Source of the DNA: Janibacter massiliensis
GTDB lineage: Bacteria; Actinomycetota; Actinomycetes; Actinomycetales; Dermatophilaceae
Direction: 5' to 3'
NCBI RefSeq assembly: GCF_900289115.1
Contig: NZ_LT985196.1
Span: 716,010 to 780,009, forward strand
Length of the DNA: 64,000 nucleotides
Made by a program: the position numbers and the translations under genes. How positions within the stretch are numbered: position 1 is the stretch's first letter; each line of letters opens with the position of its first letter. A model generated the notes under the pieces. It was not told the DNA's origin, searched no databases, and saw only the letters and a list, made by a program, of their open reading frames with translations. Below are positions 7,889-16,271 of this stretch, in pieces.

Positions 7889-10800
7889 AGCTCACGTTCA
7901 CCCTGCGGGGCCAGGACGGCAAGGACACCGACCTCGCCGCGACGGTCGACGGCCGGACGACGGTCGGCCAGCTGGCCGAGTACCTCGTCCTCACCGACCC
8001 GCACCGGCCGAAGGACGCGCCGCCACCGCAGTCGGACCTGGGCACGTACACCCTGGCGCTCGTCGAGGAGGACCACCGCGCCGTCGATCCGGACACGCTC
8101 CTGGGTGAGTCGGGGCTGCGCTCCGGCGTCCACCTCTCGCTCACGCGCCGCACGCAGGGGTACGCCGACCGGGCGAAGGTCGTCGCGACGATCATCGTCG
8201 TCGACGGCCCGGACGAGGGCAGGGAGTACGACCTGCGGCCGGGCACGACGATCATCGGCCGCGGGGCCGAGTGCGACCTCCAGCTCGCCGACGCCTCGGC
8301 CTCCCGTCGGCACGCGAAGATCGTCGTCACCGACATCATCGAGGTGACCGACCTGGGCTCCTCGAACGGCATCGTCGTCAGCGACGAGGCCGTCGACAAC
8401 GCGATCCTGCGCGACGGGGACACCTTCCGGGTCGGCGAGACGACGTTCAAGGTCCGTGCCGGGTCGATGGCGGCGGGCGTCACCCGCGTCGACGGCGGCA
8501 CGGTCGCCTTCTCCCGCTCGCCGAGGATCAACCTCATCTACCCGGGCCGGGAGTTCGCCGTGCCCGAGCTGCCCGAGCGGGGCAAGCGCCAGCCGATCCC
8601 GTTCGCCATGATGATGATGCCGATGTTCATGGGCATCACGATGTTCGCGGTGACGCGCTCGCCCTACTCGCTCATCTTCGTCTTCATGATGCCGATGATG
8701 CTGCTGGCCTCGAACTTCGAGTCCCGCCGCCGGGTGCGGCTGGAGTACGCCGAGGCGATGCGTGACTTCCGCGAGGACCTCGGCTTCCTCGTCGAGGACA
8801 TCGAGGAGGAGCTCGACCGCGAGCACGACGTCCGACGCGCGGAGCTGCCGAGCGTCGAGGAGTTCCTCCGCGCGCTCGACCGGCACACGCCCCTGCTGTG
8901 GACGCGTCGGCCGAACGAGCCGGGCTTCATGGAGTGGCGCCTGGGTCTGGGCACGATGCCCTCGCGCTCGACGATCGCCCTCCCGCAGCTGGGCCGCTCC
9001 CGCGCCGAGGCGTGGCTCGAGCTGTCCCGCTCCATGCAGGGTCTGGGCGTCGTGGCCGACGTCCCGGTGCCGGCGACCCCCCTGCAGCACGGGGCCGTCG
9101 GGGTCGCCGGCGGCCGCGCGGAGGCCCTGGCGATGGCGCGCTCGCTCGTCATCCAGACGGCGGTCGGCCACTCGCCCGCCGAGGTCATGGTCTGCGCGTT
9201 CGCCTCGACCCGCACCGCGCTCGACTGGGACTGGCTCAAGTGGCTGCCCCACACGAGCAGCCAGCACTCCCCGATCGAGGTGCACCACACCGCCAGCAGC
9301 GCCCCCGGCTGCTCGAGCCTCATGGAGCAGCTCGAGGACCGGGCGCGGGGGATGTCGGCGAAGAAGGCCGACCAGATGGGCGGCGAGCCGACGATCCTCG
9401 TCGTCGTCGAGAACGACGCGCCCATCGAGCGCGCCCGGCTGGTGCAGCTCGCGGAGACGACCGCCCGCACCCGGATCGTCGTGCTGTGGATCGCGCCGGT
9501 GACCGAGCAGCTCCCCGCGGCCTGCCGGACCTTCATGCACGTCGGCCCCGACGGCACGGCCCGCGTCGGCTGGGTCGGGGACAGCGTCGTCGTCGGGCAG
9601 GTCAAGGCCGACCTCCTCTCGCACCAGGACGCCGTCCGCGCCGCGCGCGGCCTGGCCCCGCTCGTCGACTCCAGCGCCGTCAACGTCGACGACTCCGACA
9701 TCCCTCGGTCGGTCTCGCTCCTCACGCTCACCGGTCCCGAGCTCGCGCAGAGCGAGACGGCCGTCATCGAGCGCTGGGGCGAGAACCGCTCGATCCTCAC
9801 CGGGCCGTACGCCCCTAAGGACCCGATCCGCAAGAAGGCGAGCCTGCGTGCCGTCATCGGCCAGTCGGCCGCGGGGACGTACTCGGTCGACCTGCGCACC
9901 GACGGCCCGCACGCCCTCGTCGGTGGCACGACCGGCGCCGGCAAGTCCGAGCTCCTCCAGGCGTGGATCCTCGGCATGGCCGTGGCCCACTCCCCGCAGC
10001 GGATCACCTTCCTGCTCGTGGACTACAAGGGTGGTTCGGCGTTCCGCGACTGCGTCAACCTGCCGCACACCGTCGGCATGGTCACCGACCTCAACACCCA
10101 CCTCGTCCGCCGAGCGCTCGCGTCGCTGTCGGCCGAGCTGCGCTACCGAGAGCACCTGCTGGCGCGGTTCAAGGCGAAGGACCTCGTCGAGCTCGAGAAG
10201 CGCGGCGAGGTCGAGGCGCCGCCGAGCCTCATCATCATCGTCGACGAGTTCGCGGCGCTCGTGCAGGAGGTCCCGGACTTCGTCGACGGTGTCGTCAACA
10301 TCGCCCAGCGTGGCCGATCGCTCGGCATCCACCTCATCCTCGCGACGCAGCGACCGGCCGGTGTCATCAAGGGCAACCTGCGCGCCAACACCAACCTCCG
10401 CATGGCGCTGCGCATGGCCGACGAGGACGACTCCAGCGACGTCCTCGGCACGAAGGACGCCGCCTACTTCGACCCGGCGATCCCCGGTCGCGCGATGGCC
10501 AAGTCCGGCCCGGGCCGGCTCGTGCCCTTCCAGACCGGGTACGCCGGTGGGTGGACGTCGGACGAGCCGCCGCCGCCGGACCTCATCGTCGAGACCCTCT
10601 CGTTCGGTGCCTCGCAGAAGTGGGAGCTGCCCCCCGAGCTCATCCCCAAGGCCAAGGACGAGACCGAGCTCGGGCCGAACGACATCCAGCGGGTCGTCAC
10701 GTGCATCAACGCCGCGCGCGAGACGGCGCAGATGGAGCTGCCGCGCAAGCCGTGGCTGCCGGAGATGGAGGAGTGCTACGACCTCGCCCGGCTGCCCACG

Positions 10801-12285
10801 CAGCGGCGCGACGACGAGCTCGTCTTCGGCGTCTCGGACGACCCGGACGAGCAGGCCCAGCCGACGATCTCGTTCCGGCCCGACCAGGAGGGCAACCTCG
10901 CCGTCTTCGGCGCCTCCGGCTCGGGCAAGAGCGCGTTCCTGCGGACGATCGCCCTGTGCGCCGGCTTCACCGTCCGCGGTGGTCCCTGCCAGGTGTACGG
11001 CCTCGACTTCGGCAACCGCGGTCTGGCGATGCTCGAGGACCTGCCCTACGTCGGCTCGATCATCCCCGGCGTCGACGAGGAGCGCGTCAAGCGGCTCATC
11101 ACGATGATCCGGGAGACGATCGACGAGCGCGCCGTGCGCTACTCGAAGGTCAACGCCTCGACGATCACCGCGTACCGGCAGCTCACGGGCAACACCGACG
11201 AGCCGCGCATCTTCGTCCTGCTCGACGGCCTCACGGCGTTCCGCACCGCCTACGAGCAGTCCGGCGCCCTCATGAAGTGGCTGGACAAGTTCATCGGGCT
11301 GCTGTCCGACGGCCGGCCCGTCGGCGTGCACTTCATCCTCTCGGTGGACACCCGCAACGGCCTGCCGGTCTCGATGGGCAGCTCGGTGCAGTCGCGGCTC
11401 GTGCTGCGCATGGCCACGGAGGACGACTACGCCTACCTCGGCGTCCCGCGGGACGTCCTCACCGCCGACAGCGCGCCCGGCCGCGGCCTCTTCAAGGGGC
11501 GCGAGGTCCAGGTCGCCGTCCTCGGCGGCACGCAGGACGCCTCGGAGCAGTCCCGCGCGGTCCAGGCCTTCGCCGCCGCCGGGCGCCGCTCCGGCGTCCC
11601 GCAGGCCAAGGAGATCGCGAGCCTGCCCGAGAAGGTCGGCCTCCCGCAGCTGCCGATCGAGGAGGGCGGGCGGCCCGTCGTCGCGATCGAGTCGGAGAGC
11701 CTCCAGCCGTGGGGCTTCGACCCGGCCGGATCGTTCATCGTCTGCGGGCCGCCCGGGTCCGGCCGGACGACGGCGGTGCGCTCGCTGCTGGCGTCCCTGC
11801 GCCGGTGGAAGTCGGACACGTCCTTCTACCTCGTCACCCCGCGGCGCAACTCCGAGCTGCTCTCGCTGCCGTACTGGACGAGGACGGCCGTCAAGGACGA
11901 CGCGATCAAGGAGCTGTGCACCGAGCTCGACGGCCTGGTCGAGGCCGAGCACCAAGGGCTCGTCGTCCTCGTCCTCGAGAAGCTCGACGACCTCAACGCA
12001 CCGCCGAACCAGGCACCGCTGTCGGCGACCGTCAAGCGTCTGGCGGACAACGACCACTTCGTCATCGCCGAGGGCGATCCCGCGGCCTTCGGCTCGAACA
12101 TCGGCATCACGGGACCGATCAAGGCCAGCCGCAGCGGCATCTGCCTGCAGCCGGACGGCATGGAGGCGATGACGATCTTCAAGGGCAACTTCCCCACGAT
12201 CCCGAAGGGGATCCTGCCCGAGGGGCGCGGGGTGCTCGTCCGCCGGGGCAAGGGCGCTCTCATGCAGGTCGCGATGCCCGACTGA
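7885..12285 (+). CDS. eccC: EccC/EssC-type type VII secretion ATPase (FHA and FtsK/SpoIIIE domains)
   Basis: The 1466-residue motor ATPase of a type VII (ESX/WXG100) secretion system. Order of domains: a ubiquitin-like N-terminal region (1-80), an FHA domain (about 100-190, with IIGRGAECDL, SASRRHAKI and GSSNG), two adjacent membrane segments (about 240-275), and three FtsK/SpoIIIE-type ATPase domains. Their P-loops are GGTTGAGKS (680-688), GASGSGKS (1009-1016) and GPPGSGRTT (1288-1296). The third has Arg in place of Lys and may be degenerate. A single N-terminal FHA on one long chain recalls Firmicutes EssC (T7SSb) more than mycobacterial split EccCa/EccCb. The GTG start overlaps the previous stop (GTGA). 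The WXG100 pair at 12476-13098 are the expected substrates. EccB, EccD, EccE and mycosin genes are absent from the window. Confidence 0.93.
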   Translation: MKLTFTLRGQDGKDTDLAATVDGRTTVGQLAEYLVLTDPHRPKDAPPPQSDLGTYTLALVEEDHRAVDPDTLLGESGLRSGVHLSLTRRTQGYADRAKVVATIIVVDGPDEGREYDLRPGTTIIGRGAECDLQLADASASRRHAKIVVTDIIEVTDLGSSNGIVVSDEAVDNAILRDGDTFRVGETTFKVRAGSMAAGVTRVDGGTVAFSRSPRINLIYPGREFAVPELPERGKRQPIPFAMMMMPMFMGITMFAVTRSPYSLIFVFMMPMMLLASNFESRRRVRLEYAEAMRDFREDLGFLVEDIEEELDREHDVRRAELPSVEEFLRALDRHTPLLWTRRPNEPGFMEWRLGLGTMPSRSTIALPQLGRSRAEAWLELSRSMQGLGVVADVPVPATPLQHGAVGVAGGRAEALAMARSLVIQTAVGHSPAEVMVCAFASTRTALDWDWLKWLPHTSSQHSPIEVHHTASSAPGCSSLMEQLEDRARGMSAKKADQMGGEPTILVVVENDAPIERARLVQLAETTARTRIVVLWIAPVTEQLPAACRTFMHVGPDGTARVGWVGDSVVVGQVKADLLSHQDAVRAARGLAPLVDSSAVNVDDSDIPRSVSLLTLTGPELAQSETAVIERWGENRSILTGPYAPKDPIRKKASLRAVIGQSAAGTYSVDLRTDGPHALVGGTTGAGKSELLQAWILGMAVAHSPQRITFLLVDYKGGSAFRDCVNLPHTVGMVTDLNTHLVRRALASLSAELRYREHLLARFKAKDLVELEKRGEVEAPPSLIIIVDEFAALVQEVPDFVDGVVNIAQRGRSLGIHLILATQRPAGVIKGNLRANTNLRMALRMADEDDSSDVLGTKDAAYFDPAIPGRAMAKSGPGRLVPFQTGYAGGWTSDEPPPPDLIVETLSFGASQKWELPPELIPKAKDETELGPNDIQRVVTCINAARETAQMELPRKPWLPEMEECYDLARLPTQRRDDELVFGVSDDPDEQAQPTISFRPDQEGNLAVFGASGSGKSAFLRTIALCAGFTVRGGPCQVYGLDFGNRGLAMLEDLPYVGSIIPGVDEERVKRLITMIRETIDERAVRYSKVNASTITAYRQLTGNTDEPRIFVLLDGLTAFRTAYEQSGALMKWLDKFIGLLSDGRPVGVHFILSVDTRNGLPVSMGSSVQSRLVLRMATEDDYAYLGVPRDVLTADSAPGRGLFKGREVQVAVLGGTQDASEQSRAVQAFAAAGRRSGVPQAKEIASLPEKVGLPQLPIEEGGRPVVAIESESLQPWGFDPAGSFIVCGPPGSGRTTAVRSLLASLRRWKSDTSFYLVTPRRNSELLSLPYWTRTAVKDDAIKELCTELDGLVEAEHQGLVVLVLEKLDDLNAPPNQAPLSATVKRLADNDHFVIAEGDPAAFGSNIGITGPIKASRSGICLQPDGMEAMTIFKGNFPTIPKGILPEGRGVLVRRGKGALMQVAMPD

Positions 12286-12296
12286 GGCGTCCGGAT

Positions 12297-12313
12297 CCGT
12301 TGTCCCGCAACGG
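12297..12313 (+). terminator. Short hairpin after eccC
   Basis: CCGTTG and CAACGG flank a 5-nt loop, 11 nt after the eccC stop. There is no following T run. It could attenuate read-through from the upstream operon into the WXG100 genes, but the stem is only 6 bp. Confidence 0.35.
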
Positions 12314-12345
12314 GTTCGACGACACAACTGAACATCGTCAGGGGG

Positions 12346-12361
12346 TGGGGAGTCCTCCCCA
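12346..12361. promoter_or_regulatory. Palindrome abutting the WXG100 promoter
   Basis: TGGGGAGTCCTCCCCA is a dyad with 7-bp arms lying directly against the -35 element of the promoter at 12362-12390. It may be an operator or activator site, or a small hairpin. No cognate regulator is evident in the window. Confidence 0.4.
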
Positions 12362-12390
12362 TTCACAACCGGGCGGGCCGTCCGTACTGT
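12362..12390 (+). promoter_or_regulatory. Predicted promoter of the WXG100 pair
   Basis: TTCACA (12362-12367), a 17-nt spacer and TACTGT (12385-12390) form a near-consensus vegetative promoter. Transcription would begin near 12397, giving a leader of about 80 nt before the first WXG100 ATG, which has a GGAGGGAAA ribosome site. A separate strong promoter would let the small substrates be made in excess over the ATPase. Confidence 0.6.
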
Positions 12391-12475
12391 TCAGATCAGT
12401 CGGACGGGACACCGCACCAGCGGGAAACGGCCCGGCCGCACAGGGAACACACCAACACAACGGAGGGAAAGCACC

Positions 12476-12754
12476 ATGGGTGGATTCATCGGCATGAACA
12501 TCGAGGTCGTCCGCGGCCTGTTCCAGAAGTGGATGGAGCTCGTCCAGAAGCTCGCCGACATCATCACCGAGGGGACGGCGCAGACGCAGGAGGCCAACGA
12601 CGCCTGGAACGGTAAGGACTCCGAGCAGTGGCTCGACGAGTGGACGAACACCCACCTGCCGGCCCTGAAGCAGATCCAGGAGGCCATGCAGGCCCTCGGT
12701 GACGCGCTCAACGCCAACATCGACCAGCAGCAGCAGACGTCCGACAGCCTCTGA
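12476..12754 (+). CDS. WXG100 (Esx) family protein 1
   Basis: A 92-residue, all-helical small protein with the WXG turn as WNG in the sequence DAWNGKDSEQW at about residue 42. No signal peptide is present and the tail is short and polar, ending in DQQQQTSDSL. The length and central W-x-G match WXG100 proteins, which pair as helical-hairpin heterodimers and are exported by EccC-type ATPases. A Trp-rich first helix (LFQKWMELVQKLADII) is visible. It lies 65 nt before a second WXG100 gene, and the two probably form a dimer. The family's C-terminal YxxxD/E export motif is not evident. Confidence 0.93.
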   Translation: MGGFIGMNIEVVRGLFQKWMELVQKLADIITEGTAQTQEANDAWNGKDSEQWLDEWTNTHLPALKQIQEAMQALGDALNANIDQQQQTSDSL

Positions 12755-12819
12755 TCCGGCTGACGTCACCTCACACAGACACCGCACAGCACACACACGA
12801 GCACTGAGGAGAAGACATC

Positions 12820-13098
12820 ATGGGTGGAAACCTGACCGAGGGTATGGACACCGGCCGCGTCAAGGACGTTGCGGGTCGCCTCAAGCAGACCGCTGCGAAG
12901 ATCGGCGAGGTCAACAGCGAGGGCGCGTCGACGACCGGCGAGCTCGCCTCGAACTGGCTGGGCCAGGACATGCAGTCGTGGAGCGACAGCTGGAACGACG
13001 TCTCCAAGACGCTCCAGCAGGCGCAGACGGCCATGGAGCAGTTCGCGCAGAAGGCCGAGTCGAACGCCGAGCTGCAGGAGCAGACCTCGCAGGGCTGA
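12820..13098 (+). CDS. WXG100 (Esx) family protein 2
   Basis: A 92-residue helical protein with the central turn WLG (SNWLGQDMQSWSDSW, about residues 45-59). It starts with the same MGG as its neighbour but is otherwise divergent, as expected for the two halves of an EsxA/EsxB-type heterodimer. A GAGGAGA ribosome site stands 8 nt before the ATG. Tandem hairpin terminators follow within 10 nt of the stop, closing the WXG100 transcription unit. Substrate status for the upstream ATPase is inferred from the family and context. Confidence 0.93.
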   Translation: MGGNLTEGMDTGRVKDVAGRLKQTAAKIGEVNSEGASTTGELASNWLGQDMQSWSDSWNDVSKTLQQAQTAMEQFAQKAESNAELQEQTSQG

Positions 13099-13106
13099 GC
13101 CCCGCG

Positions 13107-13161
13107 GGAGCTTCGGCTCCACCGCCGAAGGCGGGTGTCCCCCAGGGGGCGCCCGCCTTCG
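13107..13161 (+). terminator. Tandem hairpin terminators after the WXG100 genes
   Basis: The first hairpin, GGAGC-TTCG-GCTCC (13107-13120), is a stable UUCG tetraloop stem. The second has 12-bp arms at 13126-13137 and 13150-13161 (CGAAGGCGGGTG with CGCCCGCCTTCG, one G-U pair) around a C5/G5 inner stem. U runs are absent, as is common for actinobacterial terminators. Confidence 0.75.
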
Positions 13162-13268
13162 GGCGTCCCGGGACAGCCGTCCGGCGGGTCGGCCCGGCCC
13201 CCGGCGCGCGCCCAGCCGGGGGCGTTAGCCTCGATCGACCGGTGACCAGCGGACGAGGGGGGCAGGGA

Positions 13269-14405
13269 GTGCGGCGAGGGAGTGCGGGCAGCGCCCACGC
13301 GGCGCTGCGCCGGGCCGTGGGGATGGCGGCGTGCCTGCCGTTCGTCGCGGCCGCGGCCGTCGGCTGCCAGTCCGGCGGGTCGAGCGGCCCCGACAGCTCC
13401 TCGACCACCACGCCCGCCACCGACGACCTCGAGGGGTCGATCACCGTCGCGGGCACCGCGGCGCAGGTCGGGCACTACGAGGCGTGGCACGCCGAGTTCG
13501 AGGCCCGCCCCCCCGCCGCCCGGGTCGCCTTCGAGCCGGTCTCGCGGGACGAGGCGATCCGACGCTTCGCCGACGGGCGGGCCGAGATCGTCGCCACCGA
13601 TCGTCCGCTCACCGCGCGGGAGCGGCGCCGGGCGGCGACGGCGTGCGCCACGGGCGGGCTCGTCGAGGTGCCCGTGACCGTCCAGCCCGTCCACCTCATC
13701 ACGAGCGTGCCGACGCGCCGTCGGGTCGCCCTCTCGCCGGAGACCGTCGCCGCCATCGCCTCGGGGCGGACGACCCGCTGGGACGCCGCCCAGGTGCGGG
13801 CCGACAACCCCGGCACCCGGATGCCGGCGACGCCGATCGTCGCCACGTACCGCAGCGACCCCAACCCGCTGTCGGCGTCGATGAGCGAGCTGCTGCGCCG
13901 CGCCGACCCGGTCGGGTGGCCGTACTCGGCCGGCGCGGGGTGGCCGGTCGGGGTCGGCCGGGGAGCCAAGGGGAACGTCGGCGTCCGGCAGTCCGTCTTC
14001 CGCTACCCCGGTTCCCTCGGCTGGGTGAGCGACCGGGGCTCGGCGCACGTCGACCGCGTCGACCTGCGGATCGACGGCCGAGCCGTCCCACCGTCCGCCG
14101 CCGCGTCGCTGCGCTCGCTCGCCGTCACCCGCTCGGGCGGGCTCGTCACCGCGCGCCCACGGGTCGGCCACCCGCCCGCCGGGTCCTACCCCTTCGTCGT
14201 CGTCGGGCACCAGGCGACGTGCGCGGCCCCCGAGGCGCCGGGCACGGCGACGGTGGCGCGGGCGTGGCTGGGGTACGTCCTCACCTCCGCCGGGCAGCGG
14301 GCCGTGGTCCGGGAGACCGGGAGCGTGGCCCTGCCGTCACGGGTGCGGACGCCGGCGCGGGCGGCCGTGGGCACGATCCGGGAGCCGGTGACGCCGACCC
14401 GCTGA
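13269..14405 (+). CDS. PstS-like substrate-binding lipoprotein
   Basis: The 378-residue protein has a lipoprotein signal: a basic n-region (LRRAVG), a hydrophobic stretch and the lipobox-like AAVGC, so it would be anchored outside the membrane by its cysteine. The mature part resembles periplasmic phosphate-binding (PstS/PBP-like) domains: an early ITVAGTAAQ strand, DEAIRRFADGRAEIVATDRPLT, and a late GYVLTSAGQRAVVRETGSVALP. No pst transport genes are adjacent, so the ligand is uncertain. GTG 13269 is chosen for its GGGGGG ribosome site. An in-frame GTG at 13242 lies 10 nt after a TAGCCT box and is an alternative. It is convergent with ino1. Confidence 0.72.
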   Translation: MRRGSAGSAHAALRRAVGMAACLPFVAAAAVGCQSGGSSGPDSSSTTTPATDDLEGSITVAGTAAQVGHYEAWHAEFEARPPAARVAFEPVSRDEAIRRFADGRAEIVATDRPLTARERRRAATACATGGLVEVPVTVQPVHLITSVPTRRRVALSPETVAAIASGRTTRWDAAQVRADNPGTRMPATPIVATYRSDPNPLSASMSELLRRADPVGWPYSAGAGWPVGVGRGAKGNVGVRQSVFRYPGSLGWVSDRGSAHVDRVDLRIDGRAVPPSAAASLRSLAVTRSGGLVTARPRVGHPPAGSYPFVVVGHQATCAAPEAPGTATVARAWLGYVLTSAGQRAVVRETGSVALPSRVRTPARAAVGTIREPVTPTR

Positions 14406-14418
14406 CCGAGCCCGGGCG

Positions 14419-15510
14419 TCAGCGGGGCTCGTCGCCGCGGATGAACGCCTCGAGGCGGGCGCGACCCTCGTCGTCCGGGCGCTGCTGCGGCGGGGACTTC
14501 ATGAGGTAGGCCGAGGCCGACAGGACGGGCCCGCCGATGCCGCGGTCCTTGGCGATCTTCGCCGCGCGGATCGCGTCGATGATGATGCCGGCGCTGTTCG
14601 GGGAGTCCCACACCTCGAGCTTGTACTCGAGGTTGAGCGGGGCGTCGCCGAACGCGCGGCCCTCGAGCCGGACGTAGGCCCACTTGCGGTCGTCGAGCCA
14701 CGCGACGTAGTCCGACGGTCCGATGTGGACGTTGCGGTCGTGGACCTTGCCCGACAGCGGGCCCTCGAGGTTGCTCGTGACGGCCTGGGTCTTGCTCACC
14801 TTCTTCGACTCCAGGCGCTCGCGCTCGAGCATGTTCTTGAAGTCCATGTTGCCGCCGACGTTGAGCTGGTAGGTCCGGTCGAGGACGACGCCACGGTCCT
14901 CGAACAGCTTGGCCATGACGCGGTGGGTGATCGTCGCGCCGACCTGGGACTTGATGTCGTCGCCGACGATCGGGACGCCCGCGGCCTCGAACTTCGCCGC
15001 CCACTCCGGGTCGCTCGCGATGAACACGGGCAGGGCGTTGACGAAGGCGACGCCGGCGTCGATCGCACACTGCGCGTAGAACTTGTCCGCCTCATCCGAG
15101 CCGACCGGCAGGTAGGAGACGAGCACGTCGACCTGCGCGTCCTTGAGCGCCGCGACCACGTCGACGGGCTCGGCGGCCGACTCGTCGATCGTCTCGCGGT
15201 AGTACTTCCCGAGGCCGTCGAGCGTCGGGCCCCGCAGGACCTCGACGCCGGTCGTCGGGACGTCGCAGATCTTCATCGTGTTGTTCTCGGAGGCGGTGAT
15301 CGCCTCGGCGAGGTCCTTGCCGACCTTCTTGTCGTCGACGTCGAACGCCGCGACGAACTGGACGTCCTTGACGTGGTACTCGCCGAACGTCACGTGCATG
15401 AGCCCGGGGACCGTGGAGGTCGGGTCCGCGTCCTTGTAGTACTCGACACCCTGGACCAGGGAGCTGGCGCAGTTGCCGACACCGACGATGGCGACGCGGA
15501 CGGGGTTCAT
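14419..15510 (-). CDS. ino1: Inositol-3-phosphate synthase
   Basis: The 363-residue enzyme converts glucose 6-phosphate to myo-inositol 3-phosphate with NAD+. This feeds phosphatidylinositol, mycothiol and other actinobacterial inositol compounds. The N-terminal nucleotide-binding motif is [20 protein letters not shown], and the conserved [14 protein letters not shown] catalytic region and [13 protein letters not shown] are present. The length suits the short prokaryotic family. The ATG is preceded by an AGGAGA ribosome site. As in mycobacteria it sits near ponA and rpsF, here divergent from a sigma-factor gene and convergent with the lipoprotein gene, 13 nt away. Confidence 0.95.
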   Translation of the reverse strand: MNPVRVAIVGVGNCASSLVQGVEYYKDADPTSTVPGLMHVTFGEYHVKDVQFVAAFDVDDKKVGKDLAEAITASENNTMKICDVPTTGVEVLRGPTLDGLGKYYRETIDESAAEPVDVVAALKDAQVDVLVSYLPVGSDEADKFYAQCAIDAGVAFVNALPVFIASDPEWAAKFEAAGVPIVGDDIKSQVGATITHRVMAKLFEDRGVVLDRTYQLNVGGNMDFKNMLERERLESKKVSKTQAVTSNLEGPLSGKVHDRNVHIGPSDYVAWLDDRKWAYVRLEGRAFGDAPLNLEYKLEVWDSPNSAGIIIDAIRAAKIAKDRGIGGPVLSASAYLMKSPPQQRPDDEGRARLEAFIRGDEPR

Positions 15511-15637
15511 GGATGTTCTCCTGCGGATCGGGACGACGGATCGGCCCCTGCGGGCCTCCGGGATGTAACGCCCCATTGTGCCGCCCCATTCCGGGCGGGC
15601 CGCCGCTCGTCGACCGCCCGCCGTCGGCACCCTCCGC

Positions 15638-15643
15638 TAGCGT
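15638..15643 (+). promoter_or_regulatory. -10 element of a leaderless promoter for the sigma factor
   Basis: TAGCGT lies 7 nt before the GTG at 15651, the spacing expected if transcription starts at or next to the start codon. No ribosome site is present upstream of that GTG, which supports a leaderless mRNA. Confidence 0.5.
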
Positions 15644-15650
15644 GTCGGGC

Positions 15651-16271
15651 GTGCCCGCCGATCCTCCACCCGGTGCAGCGGACGGGCAGTCCTGCAGCGT
15701 CGATGAGGACGTGACCGCTGCGACGCTCGAGGCCCCCGGGGTGCTCACCCTCCCCGTCGGGGGCCGGGTCGCCGTCCCCGCTCGTCCCGCCACGGTCGAG
15801 GAGCTCATCGCCGAGCACGGCGAGGCACTCATGCGGTTCGCCTACGTCGTCACGGGCTCCCACACCGACGCCGAGGACCTGTTCCAGGACACCTTCACCG
15901 ACGTCCACCGCAAGTGGGACCGGGTCGCGCGCTCGGACCACCCGTACGCCTACGTCCGCACGATGATGCTCAACCGGTTCACCTCGTCACGACGACGCCG
16001 GTGGCACGGCGAGCAGCCCACGGACCCGAGCGAGCACGTCATGGCGGCGCAGGTGGTCGAGGACGGCACCGGTCGGATCGACAGCGACGACGCCCTGTGG
16101 CGCCTGCTCGCGACGCTCCCGACCCGGATGCGCACGGTCCTCGTCCTGCGCTACTTCGAGGACATGGACGACGCCGCGATCGCGCAGACGCTGGGCCTGG
16201 CGGTGAGCTCGGTCCGGTCGACGGCCAGCCGCGCACTCGCCGTCCTGCGGGAGCGGGAGGGGGCGCGATGA
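15651..16271 (+). CDS. SigE-family ECF RNA polymerase sigma factor
   Basis: The 206-residue protein has a low-complexity N-terminus and then sigma region 2 (EELIAEHGEALMRFAYVVTGSHTDAEDLFQDTFTDVHRKWDRV, shown by its key residues DAEDLFQDTF) and region 4 (LPTRMRTVLVLRYFEDMDDAAIAQTLGLAVSSVRSTASRAL, with the LRYFED/AIAQ/SVRS helix-turn-helix). It directs RNA polymerase to a small stress-type regulon. GTG 15651 is supported by the leaderless -10 box. A second in-frame GTG at 15711 would remove the unconserved N-terminus. The stop overlaps the next gene's ATG, and that membrane protein is the likely regulator of its activity. Confidence 0.88.
   Translation: MPADPPPGAADGQSCSVDEDVTAATLEAPGVLTLPVGGRVAVPARPATVEELIAEHGEALMRFAYVVTGSHTDAEDLFQDTFTDVHRKWDRVARSDHPYAYVRTMMLNRFTSSRRRRWHGEQPTDPSEHVMAAQVVEDGTGRIDSDDALWRLLATLPTRMRTVLVLRYFEDMDDAAIAQTLGLAVSSVRSTASRALAVLREREGAR

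Noticed and set aside
7156-12366. A 1736-codon open frame on the minus strand opposite eccC
   Set aside because: It is a shadow caused by high third-position GC; its translation is Arg/Asp/Val low complexity with no domain, while the plus strand holds clear ATPase motifs.
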